A stretch of DNA of 64,000 nt from Ectopseudomonas mendocina. GTDB lineage: Bacteria; Pseudomonadota; Gammaproteobacteria; Pseudomonadales; Pseudomonadaceae. Positions 18,178 through 26,931 of the stretch are shown here, one piece after another. Position 1 is the stretch's first letter. Every line of letters starts with the position of its first letter. A program made the translations under genes and the position numbers. The DNA lies in assembly GCF_008041835.1 (NCBI RefSeq), contig NZ_VRYE01000038.1, positions 1-64,000 on the forward strand, written 5' to 3'. The notes below the pieces were generated by a model. That model was not told the origin of the DNA. It ran no database searches and worked only from the letters and a program-made list of their open reading frames with translations.

Positions 18178-18861
18178 TCAGACCGCCGCCTGGTGCAGAC
18201 GCACGTTGAACAGCGACCCCTGACTGAAACGCGCCAGCGCCTTGGCAGCGGCCAGCACGCCCAGGTCGATCAGCGGTTCGATCAGGATCACGCTCATGTA
18301 AGCCAGGCCGAAGCTGCCCACAGCGGCCAGGTTATCGCTGGTGAAGCCATGGCCGTAAAAGGCCCAGAAGCCGACCCAGGCAACAATGCCGCCCTGGTAG
18401 GCGGTCGACAGCGCCAACGCCTGCTTGTAGGACAGATCGACGTAGGCGGTGCCCGGCGCAACGATACGCTTGGCCAGCACACTGATGGCCCACAACGGCG
18501 CCAGCAGGGTGGTGACGTTCATGCCGTACTGGGGCAGATCGAACGGCGCGAACAACAAGCCCTGCAACAGCAAGCCAGCCGCCAGACCGACGGCCGTTGC
18601 CCCAGCGCCGAACAGCAGCAGCAAGGTCGAGCCGAGGATCAGATGCACCTCGGAAACCCCCACCGCATGGTGCGGCAACACCTCGAAGAAGCAGAACACC
18701 AGCGCGGTGGTCAGCAGGCTGCGCAGCGCCAGGGCGGTCGCCCCGCCGTTGTCGCGAATGGCATCACGCGCCAGTTTGGCAGTCAGGCCAAAGGCGCCGA
18801 CAGCGGTTGCGTAGCTGAGGAAGATCTTGGCGCCTTCGACGACACCGGGTTCGATATGCAT
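18178..18861 (-). CDS. CbiM-like cobalt/ECF transporter membrane component
   Basis: A 227-residue inner-membrane protein with about six to seven hydrophobic helices. It begins MHIEPGVVEGAKIFLSY, matching the CbiM N-terminus, whose Met-His pair forms the metal-entry site, and contains EVHLILGSTLLLLFG. The cobalamin riboswitch directly upstream supports a role in Co2+ uptake for B12. No cbiN, cbiQ or cbiO gene is adjacent, so partners would be elsewhere or absent. The ATG at 18861 has AAGGAA 6-7 bases upstream. The in-frame extension to 18936 is riboswitch sequence, not protein. Confidence 0.83.
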   Translation of the reverse strand: MHIEPGVVEGAKIFLSYATAVGAFGLTAKLARDAIRDNGGATALALRSLLTTALVFCFFEVLPHHAVGVSEVHLILGSTLLLLFGAGATAVGLAAGLLLQGLLFAPFDLPQYGMNVTTLLAPLWAISVLAKRIVAPGTAYVDLSYKQALALSTAYQGGIVAWVGFWAFYGHGFTSDNLAAVGSFGLAYMSVILIEPLIDLGVLAAAKALARFSQGSLFNVRLHQAAV

Positions 18862-18907
18862 AGAGGTTCCTTGATCGCGCCCACCGCGCGACGAGTTGGA
18901 GGATCGA

Positions 18908-19100
18908 TGGATTCGATGGCAGGTCTCCTGGCTCACGGCTTGACACTTCGCCCGCCTTCCCGACCGAAGTCAGTGGCATCCGGGCATCGTTCGCCGCTTA
19001 CAGTTGCGGGGGCAGCCAGGGCATTGGCGAGACTCGCCGCACCCTGTTCCCTTTTCATCCGCACGCACGTGCGGGCGGAACCATCGCACGCCAGACTATC
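18908..19100 (-). promoter_or_regulatory. Cobalamin (AdoCbl) riboswitch
   Basis: The minus strand shows the ordered cobalamin aptamer landmarks: GAAAAGGGAACAGGGTGC, then GCTGCCCCCGCAACTGTAAG (the B12 box core), GCCACTG, GGGAAGGCGGG, and the closing AAGCCGTGAGCCAGGAGACC followed by TGCC. It lies 47 bases upstream of the permease ATG and would shut off expression when cobalamin is plentiful. Its 5' end is only about 90 bases from the CRISPR array, which is read in the same direction. Confidence 0.93.
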
Positions 19101-19128
19101 CGCCTACGCAACTAAAGAACAGCCTGCC

Positions 19129-19157
19129 AAACCGTTCGCCGGCTGCACGGGGAACAC
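19129..19157 (-). repeat. Decayed terminal CRISPR repeat
   Basis: This stretch sits exactly 61 bases before the first intact repeat, in the array's register. It matches the repeat at 17 of 29 positions, including the last ten bases CGGGGAACAC without error. The 32 bases between (19158-19189) have spacer length. It is the old, leader-distal end of the array. Confidence 0.7.
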
Positions 19158-19189
19158 GACCTGACCCGCAACGAGCTTACCGGGGCGTA

Positions 19190-21843
19190 CGGTTCATCCC
19201 CGCTGGCGCGGGGAACACTTCACGCTCTCAGCTCTGGCCGCATTCCCATACGGTTCATCCCCGCTGGCGCGGGGAACACTGCACACTCTGCACCGCGTCC
19301 GTGTTGTCGACCGGTTCATCCCCGCTGGCGCGGGGAACACCCAGATGTATCTGTGTGCTGCTGGTGATGCAGCGGTTCATCCCCGCTGGCGCGGGGAACA
19401 CCGTTTCAGCAGTTCGTTGACCTGGGCGTTGACCGGTTCATCCCCGCTGGCGCGGGGAACACGGTGACGGTCGCGCCGTCCGCGCCGCGCGGCCCGGTTC
19501 ATCCCCGCTGGCGCGGGGAACACCTGCGCCTTCCAGCCAGGGGGTGGCTGTCTGTGCGGTTCATCCCCGCTGGCGCGGGGAACACGATCATGTCGCGACC
19601 GATCTGCCGGCGGGCGGCGGTTCATCCCCGCTGGCGCGGGGAACACAGCCTCGATCACCGCGTAGTCAGTGACGTTGCCGGTTCATCCCCGCTGGCGCGG
19701 GGAACACTGCATCGCCAGTTGATTGGCCAGCCGATCCGGCGGTTCATCCCCGCTGGCGCGGGGAACACTTAGTTGAGCCAATGGCCGTTAGTTTGGTCAT
19801 CGGTTCATCCCCGCTGGCGCGGGGAACACTGTGATTTTGCCAGAAAAGCGGAGCGGATTTCCGGTTCATCCCCGCTGGCGCGGGGAACACGGCGAGCTGC
19901 CCAAGGCCATGCCGATCAGTTGCGGTTCATCCCCGCTGGCGCGGGGAACACCCCGGCCCAGCCGGTACAGCGCGAGTAACAAACGGTTCATCCCCGCTGG
20001 CGCGGGGAATACGATTTCAAGATTGAGTTGGGCGAGTTCGTTCGCGGTTCATCCCCGCTGGCGCGGGGAACACTCCGGGTCGCATGCAGAACACAGCATC
20101 CACGGCGGTTCATCCCCGCTGGCGCGGGGAACACAGCCTGAGCAGCAGCCGGCCAAGGTCACCAGCCGGTTCATCCCCGCTGGCGCGGGGAACACCTCTC
20201 CTGATTCGAGGAACCCGATATGAAAAACGGTTCATCCCCGCTGGCGCGGGGAACACCAAGAGATAGCGAAGCATGGCGGCGCCCTCCCCGGTTCATCCCC
20301 GCTGGCGCGGGGAACACACTGATCCGGCCATGAACACCGAACACATCACCGGTTCATCCCCGCTGGCGCGGGGAACACGTTGTCGTAGTCCTTCAGGTTC
20401 TGGAGCATCGCGGTTCATCCCCGCTGGCGCGGGGAACACGCCTGGCGTGACGAGTGGAGCATGGCAGACGCCGGTTCATCCCCGCTGGCGCGGGGAACAC
20501 GGCGAAGAGGTCGAGATCAAGACCACCGGCGTCGGTTCATCCCCGCTGGCGCGGGGAACACTTGCTTATGGTGCGTGCGTGGTGCAACAGGTGCGGTTCA
20601 TCCCCGCTGGCGCGGGGAACACGTTCAACCCCTGTACCGTACCAGTGGACAGGACGGTTCATCCCCGCTGGCGCGGGGAACACGCCGCTTCCTTGTCGGT
20701 GCCCAGGCCGTAAACCGGTTCATCCCCGCTGGCGCGGGGAACACTTCACCAACCTGAGCCAAGCCGAACTGGAGGGCGGTTCATCCCCGCTGGCGCGGGG
20801 AACACGAGATAACCAAAACCAGTAGGAGAATCAATGCCGGTTCATCCCCGCTGGCGCGGGGAACACTCATTGACCTGCGCCAGGTGGTCGAGCAGCTGCG
20901 GTTCATCCCCGCTGGCGCGGGGAACACGGCCAGCTTGTCTTTCAGTGCAGTGGTGAAGTCGGTTCATCCCCGCTGGCGCGGGGAACACTTCTGGATGGGG
21001 TCCAGCGCGCCGAGGCTGAACGGTTCATCCCCGCTGGCGCGGGGAACACTCCAGGGCGGCAGTGATCTGGCTGTCGAGATCCGGTTCATCCCCGCTGGCG
21101 CGGGGAACACGGCGCCGGCCGCGTTGCGCTCGGCCTTGACCACGGTTCATCCCCGCTGGCGCGGGGAACACGCGATCTGCAGGTTGAAGGCCTCCAGCTC
21201 GCCCGGTTCATCCCCGCTGGCGCGGGGAACACGCGAGTGCAACGGCGAGAGGGAGGCGTTTTGTCGGTTCATCCCCGCTGGCGCGGGGAACACGATTTGG
21301 TCTGCAGGTAGCGCGGGCTGAGCGACGGTTCATCCCCGCTGGCGCGGGGAACACGAAACCTACGGCTGGCTGGGCGCTACCACCCGCGGTTCATCCCCGC
21401 TGGCGCGGGGAACACGGCACGCCCACGGTGTTCTCGAAGCTCTTGTTCGGTTCATCCCCGCTGGCGCGGGGAACACTCGGTCTGGATGGCATGCACGGCC
21501 TCCAGCAGCGGTTCATCCCCGCTGGCGCGGGGAACACTTTGGTGTTGCGGTCTTTGCTGAGTGCCATGACGGTTCATCCCCGCTGGCGCGGGGAACACGG
21601 CGCTGCATGACTACAGCATCAAGAACAAGACCGGTTCATCCCCGCTGGCGCGGGGAACACCGGAAACGAAAAAGCCCAGCGCGGTGGCTGGGCGGTTCAT
21701 CCCCGCTGGCGCGGGGAACACCTGTGCTCGTACATCCAGTAGGGCCGCGTGGCCGGTTCATCCCCGCTGGCGCGGGGAACACCGCTTGTCCATCTCGGCG
21801 AATACGTGGCCGTCCGGTTCATCCCCGCTGGCGCGGGGAACAC
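19190..21843 (-). CRISPR. Type I-E CRISPR array, 44 repeats and 43 spacers
   Basis: Forty-four 29-base repeats (shown strand CGGTTCATCCCCGCTGG, then CGCGGGGAACAC) alternate with 43 spacers. The period is 61 bases except at the spacers after repeats 6 and 40, which are 33 bases. Repeat 14 (19984-20012) has one change, AATAC for AACAC; all others appear identical. The sequence is almost that of the E. coli I-E repeat, whose crRNA handle ends ATAAACCG, so transcription runs on the minus strand from the cas2 side toward the cobalamin riboswitch. The newest spacers are therefore at the high-coordinate end. No two spacers are alike. Confidence 0.98.
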
Positions 21844-21909
21844 ACTTAGCGTAACCAATTGTCCCCAAAGGGGAAAATTAGCCGCTAAAAGTCTACCAAC
21901 TTTTCCTTG
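21844..21909 (-). promoter_or_regulatory. CRISPR leader with IHF-like site and two palindromes
   Basis: The 66 bases between the cas2 stop and the leader-proximal repeat are AT-rich. On the minus strand CAATTGGTTA (21852-21861) fits the CAA-N4-TTR core of an IHF site 8 bases from the repeat, where I-E adaptation requires IHF. CCCCAAAGGGG (21863-21873) and TTAGCCGCTAA (21878-21888) are perfect short palindromes. The crRNA promoter probably lies here or within the cas2 3' end. Confidence 0.6.
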
Positions 21910-23135
<1,226 letters not shown>

Positions 23136-23137
23136 GT

Positions 23138-23959
23138 TCAGACGCCCTCATCAAGCAAGGGCTGCCGAGTAGCTTCGACCAGTACGCGCATTTGCCGAAT
23201 AGCCAGTTCGTTCAATTTCTGCAGGCGCTCGGACTGTGGCAGCCCGTTACTGATGAAGTGGGCGTTCATCGACTCCAGATTAGCCAGACAGACCAATTGA
23301 TGGACGTCGGCATGATCGCGCAGATTGCCTTTCAGCCCTGGGTTGGCATCACGCCATTGTCGAGCGGTGACGCCGAACAATGCCACGTTCAACAGGTCGG
23401 CCTCACTGGCATAAACGAAGCTGATCTGCTGTGCGCTCAAGGTTTCGGGAATCAGATTCTCGCGAATGGCATCGGTATGGATCAGGTAATTGACCTTGGC
23501 CAGGTTGCGGCGAATATCCCAACCCAACTGCTGAAATTCTTGCTCCTTGAGCCGCTGAAACTCCTTGATCAGATAGAGCTTGAACTCCACCGAAATCCAA
23601 CTGGCAAACTCAAAGGCAATATCCTTCTGGGCAAAGGTGCCGCCGTAACGCCCAGCCTTGGAGACCAAGCCGATGGCGCCGGTTCGCTCGATCCACTGTT
23701 TTGGGTTCAGGGTGAAGCTATTAAGCCCTGCCTGCTTTTTAAACCCATCGAATTCGATGGGTTTAAAATCTGGGTTATTAAGTTGCTCCCAGATCCCCAG
23801 AAACTCTACGGTATTACGGTTTCGCAACCAGTTACCGATCAGAATGTCCGTACGATCAGGGCTCTTGTATCGCGCGATATCCGTTATGGAGATGTACTCA
23901 ACCCCATCCTTGATATGCGTATTGATGTCCTGCTCCAGCACCTGCAGCTTGGCCTTCAT
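23138..23959 (-). CDS. KilA-N domain protein embedded in the cas operon
   Basis: A 273-residue protein not part of any standard I-E system. Residues 1-120 form a KilA-N DNA-binding domain: EYISITDIARYKSPDRTDIL, NWLRNRNTVEFLGIWEQLNN, SKAGRYGGTFAQKDIAFEF and ASWISVEFKLYLIKEFQRLK. Residues 121-273 are mostly helical with no recognised fold (YLIHTDAIRENLIPE, LAIRQMRVLVEATRQPL). GGAGG lies 5 bases before the ATG. It starts 25 bases after cas6e and ends 2 bases before cas1, so it is co-transcribed and probably coupled with cas1. Base composition is visibly more AT-rich than the cas genes, suggesting separate acquisition. It may be an autonomous mobile-element gene, a regulator or an adaptation accessory; nothing decides among these. 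Confidence 0.85.
   Translation of the reverse strand: MKAKLQVLEQDINTHIKDGVEYISITDIARYKSPDRTDILIGNWLRNRNTVEFLGIWEQLNNPDFKPIEFDGFKKQAGLNSFTLNPKQWIERTGAIGLVSKAGRYGGTFAQKDIAFEFASWISVEFKLYLIKEFQRLKEQEFQQLGWDIRRNLAKVNYLIHTDAIRENLIPETLSAQQISFVYASEADLLNVALFGVTARQWRDANPGLKGNLRDHADVHQLVCLANLESMNAHFISNGLPQSERLQKLNELAIRQMRVLVEATRQPLLDEGV
23737..23768. repeat. 32-bp perfect palindrome inside the KilA-N gene
   Basis: TTTTAAACCCATCG, a centre AATT, and the exact inverse CGATGGGTTTAAAA lie within the codons for FKPIEFDGFK. The match stops at the next base on both sides. It could be a protein-binding site, an RNA hairpin, or chance from the coding sequence. Confidence 0.85.
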
Positions 23960-23984
23960 GCAGCCCTCCATTTCTGCTCGCGAT

Positions 23985-24599
23985 TCAGCTGCGCCCCACA
24001 CTGAGCAGCCCACAACCGAATGCCTTGCCAGGGCCGATGCCTTGCTCAAGCGCACGACTGAAGGCCGCCAGTTCGCGCACCTGCAAGCGCCCCTCGAAGC
24101 ACACCCGCTGCAAGCTGATGCGGCTGTCGCCCTTGCGACTTGCCAGCACATCACTGGCCGTGACCAGGGCCGCCTCGACCGCGAAACCGTGACGCTCGCC
24201 CTGACGACTCAACCAGGCAAGCTGCTCCTGCTCGCCCACCAGACCATAGCGTTTGCCCTGGCGCGTCACGGTTGGATTGGCCAGCAGACGAAAGCGATAG
24301 CGCGCCCCACTCTCGGTCCAGGTTTGGAGGTCGAGTGGTTTGCTTTCGATCTCACGTTGCAGGTAGTTCGGCAGCACCTGCAAGGCCGACCAGTCGCCGG
24401 CCTGCACCGACTGCACCAGCACCACAGGGCTGGCCCAGGCATTACTGCCCGCTTCCAGGCGCCAGAGAAAACGCGCCGGAGCACTCTGCTCATCGGTGAC
24501 GAAGGCACGGGCCAGGGTGCGGTGCATCTCATAGGCATCGGCCAAATCACGCCGCGCCTGAGCGCTGCGCGGGTCAAGCGTCAGTCTGGTCAGGTACAT
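23985..24599 (-). CDS. cas6e: Cas6e, crRNA-processing endoribonuclease
   Basis: A 204-residue I-E Cas6 (CasE/Cse3) that cuts the repeat hairpin of pre-crRNA and stays bound to the 3' handle in Cascade. Y23 and H26 (DAYEMHRTL) fall at the positions of the catalytic Tyr and His of Thermus Cse3. The C-terminal glycine-rich loop is GIGPGKAFGCGLLSVGR. Its start overlaps the end of cas5 by 26 bases, so the two are coupled. The KilA-N gene follows after 25 bases. Confidence 0.95.
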   Translation of the reverse strand: MYLTRLTLDPRSAQARRDLADAYEMHRTLARAFVTDEQSAPARFLWRLEAGSNAWASPVVLVQSVQAGDWSALQVLPNYLQREIESKPLDLQTWTESGARYRFRLLANPTVTRQGKRYGLVGEQEQLAWLSRQGERHGFAVEAALVTASDVLASRKGDSRISLQRVCFEGRLQVRELAAFSRALEQGIGPGKAFGCGLLSVGRS

Positions 24600-25236
24600 G
24601 CAGCACTCCCGATTTCACGAAACGTGGGCCGAAACGACGCTCGGCAAAAGGTGCGACCGGCTGATCCAGACGGACTGCGCCTTCCTGATCATCCTCCAGC
24701 AGGCAGCGCAGGGTCGGCTGCAGGTCACCTCGGCGCGCACTGACCAGCCGTGGGTACTGCGCCAGCGCCGCCTCCAGCGGCAGGGGCGATAGACCATCGG
24801 GCAGCCAGACCGGCATGCCCGGCGCGAAGCTCTTGCGCCCCAGCGCCAGCGGCCAGTGCGGCGCACGCAAGGCAGTGTGAATGCGTGCGAGCAAAGCCTC
24901 ATCCTTGCCCTCCAGGCCCACCAGAAAGGCAGCATCAGAGAGGTAATAGCGCGGGCTGACCACGGTGCGGCGTAAGTCCGACTTGCCGGTGGCGATCAAC
25001 ACGTCGGTAGCGGTCTGGTAGTCGCGCATCGGCATGCCTTCATGGTCGACACGCACGCCCATACGCAGGGCAGCCAGATCCTCGACTGGCTCATGCCGAT
25101 CCCGCCCCAGGGCCGCACAGATCAAGCCAAGCACGCCCGACTTGGAAGGTTCCAACTGGGTATCGCGCTCATCGAACCGACTGGTGGTGCCCCAGGATTG
25201 CATCGGCCCCTGCAAACGCAGCAACAGGGTGGCCAT
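24574..25236 (-). CDS. cas5e: Cas5e, Cascade 5'-handle-binding subunit
   Basis: A 220-residue Cascade subunit (CasD) that binds the 5' handle of crRNA and contacts Cas8e. It has the RAMP start MATLLLRLQGPMQSWGT and SRFDERDTQLEPSKSGV, the family hallmark, then MRDYQTATDV and PRYYLSDAAFLVGLEG. The ATG at 25236 lies 2 bases after the cas7 stop; the in-frame extension to 25278 reads back into cas7 and is discarded. Length is normal. Confidence 0.95.
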   Translation of the reverse strand: MATLLLRLQGPMQSWGTTSRFDERDTQLEPSKSGVLGLICAALGRDRHEPVEDLAALRMGVRVDHEGMPMRDYQTATDVLIATGKSDLRRTVVSPRYYLSDAAFLVGLEGKDEALLARIHTALRAPHWPLALGRKSFAPGMPVWLPDGLSPLPLEAALAQYPRLVSARRGDLQPTLRCLLEDDQEGAVRLDQPVAPFAERRFGPRFVKSGVLHVPDQTDA

Positions 25237-25238
25237 GC

Positions 25239-26378
25239 TCAGCCCTCCAGTTGCGCGGCAATCTGCGTGCGTACCCAAGCCGCCAACTCGCCCAGGTTTT
25301 GCACTTGAGTTCCCTTCTGCGGCCAGGCTTCACTCAGATCGAGATAAGCCCACTGATCGCGGGTGTCGGCATAGACCGCCGCCAGCTTGCTCTCGTGTTT
25401 GGCCAGCTCACCGACCGACAGCCCGGTCAACGATGCATCCTGACGGGCCGCGATGGGTTTCTCGAAGGCATTGGCCAGGTTCAGCGGGCCGGCATGGCGC
25501 AGGCAAACGCCGACGAAGCTCGGCAGGTTGTGCGCGGCGAAGGTGTTCTGCTTGCCGGTCGGGATGGCACGCACCACAGCCTGTGTGAAAGCCTCCAGGG
25601 CGGACAGGGTCAGCTCGCGATCCTGCTGCAGGTTACCGAGCAGCTTGCCGGCATCGACCACCGCATAGCGGTACAAGGTGGCGGAGTTGAACTCCACCTG
25701 GCCGATCATGCCGGCGCCGGTTTCGTCCGGCCCGCCCTTGTCGTCGACGGCAGTGAAGTAGTCGAACTCACGTTCCACACGATGCGTGCTGATGGCATGG
25801 GCTACCTGGCAGGCAGCGTCCTGGTTGACCTCCGGCATATCGGCGAGCATGCGCCCGAACAGCGCAACGTCCACGGCCTTGCCACCGTCGAGCAGGGCCT
25901 TGGCTTTTTTCACCACATCCGCCGGGGCGCTGGCCTTTGCTTCCTTCTTGCCCTTCTTCTCGCCACCAGCCGGAGCACCGGCGAGTTCGTCCCAGTGTTG
26001 CTCAATGAGGTTGGCGAAACCGGCGATTTCGGCCTCGCCGAGAAACAGCAGGTACTCGGTCTTGCCGTCGTCCTTGAGCTTGAGGCCGGCAGCGGCCAGG
26101 GCGACTTCGATCTTGCCCTCGGCTTCCAACGGATCGCGCCCGGCCAGGCGTTCCAGCAACATCGCCTTGAGCTTCTTGGTACGCACGCCGCGAAACTCCT
26201 GGGCAACCAACTCATGCTCCTGCGCCGCCAGACGAATGGCGCGCTTGAAGCACTGGCTGCTGACCCGCGCGCGGCGATGACCACCGAACAGGGCATCCTT
26301 GGGCGCGCCGGTGTCGTCGCGGTTGAGGTTGGATGGGGCGAAGTTCTGGATCAGGTGAAACTCGACAAACAGACTCAT
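25239..26378 (-). CDS. cas7e: Cas7e, Cascade backbone subunit
   Basis: A 379-residue CasC protein; six copies line the crRNA in Cascade. The N-terminus MSLFVEFHLIQNFAPSNLNR and GGHRRARVSSQCFKRAIR are diagnostic, as are FNSATLYRYAVVD and AIPTGKQNTFAAHNLPS further on. Residues about 136-156 are a Lys/Ala/Gly-rich stretch (GGEKKGKKEAKASAPAD) that looks like a flexible insertion. GAGGGAC lies before the ATG. The gap to cas11 is 10 bases and to cas5 2 bases. Confidence 0.96.
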   Translation of the reverse strand: MSLFVEFHLIQNFAPSNLNRDDTGAPKDALFGGHRRARVSSQCFKRAIRLAAQEHELVAQEFRGVRTKKLKAMLLERLAGRDPLEAEGKIEVALAAAGLKLKDDGKTEYLLFLGEAEIAGFANLIEQHWDELAGAPAGGEKKGKKEAKASAPADVVKKAKALLDGGKAVDVALFGRMLADMPEVNQDAACQVAHAISTHRVEREFDYFTAVDDKGGPDETGAGMIGQVEFNSATLYRYAVVDAGKLLGNLQQDRELTLSALEAFTQAVVRAIPTGKQNTFAAHNLPSFVGVCLRHAGPLNLANAFEKPIAARQDASLTGLSVGELAKHESKLAAVYADTRDQWAYLDLSEAWPQKGTQVQNLGELAAWVRTQIAAQLEG

Positions 26379-26388
26379 GATGTCCCTC

Positions 26389-26931
26389 TCAGTCGTTGGC
26401 AGCGTGTTCGGTGGGTTCTGCGGCAGGCGCCGCCAAGGCGCGATAGAAGTCCCGTGCCCAGCGCTGGCGCACGTTGTCGCGGCGCTCGGCATCGATATAG
26501 GGGTTGAGCCAGACGCTCAGGTCGCGCAGCAGCACGGCGTAGTCCAGCGCCCGGTCATCGGCGGCCAGCAGGCTGATGATCTGGCGCAGGTACACCGCCA
26601 GGTTTTCCGCATCGGCGCCAAGCAAGGCGATGAAACGCTGCTCGATGCTGGCGCTTTCACGCTTGCGCATCAGCTCGCCAAGGCTGGCAGCCAGGCTTCG
26701 CGCAGCGTGATGAGGATGAACGGCGTATAGGCCCGCTGTCAGGTACAGCGCCAGGCGCGAAGCGTCCTGAGCATGCCGCTCGACCGCGACGAAACGCTCC
26801 ACATAGGGATAAGCCGGCGGATAGCTACCTGGCTCGAAGCTCAGGCTGCGGCGCAGCACGGCCATGGCGCCTCGGTCACGCTCCTGCAGGCGCTGCAAAT
26901 GGGCGATAAAGCTCTGCGCGAACTCACTCAT
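26389..26931 (-). CDS. cas11: Cas11e (Cse2), Cascade small subunit
   Basis: A 180-residue, mostly helical subunit (CasB/Cse2) that dimerises and holds the displaced DNA strand in Cascade. Recognisable pieces are LRRSLSFEPGSYPPAYPYVE, LYAVHPHH and RFIALLGADAENLAVYLRQ. Its ATG overlaps the cas8e stop (ATGA), and cas7 follows after 10 bases. Assignment is firm because of order, size and these motifs. Confidence 0.95.
   Translation of the reverse strand: MSEFAQSFIAHLQRLQERDRGAMAVLRRSLSFEPGSYPPAYPYVERFVAVERHAQDASRLALYLTAGLYAVHPHHAARSLAASLGELMRKRESASIEQRFIALLGADAENLAVYLRQIISLLAADDRALDYAVLLRDLSVWLNPYIDAERRDNVRQRWARDFYRALAAPAAEPTEHAAND

Noticed and set aside
19190..21843. Long plus-strand reading frames across the array with repeating RFIPAGAGNT and SSPLARGT
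   Set aside because: They are translations of the CRISPR repeats in different frames, not genes.
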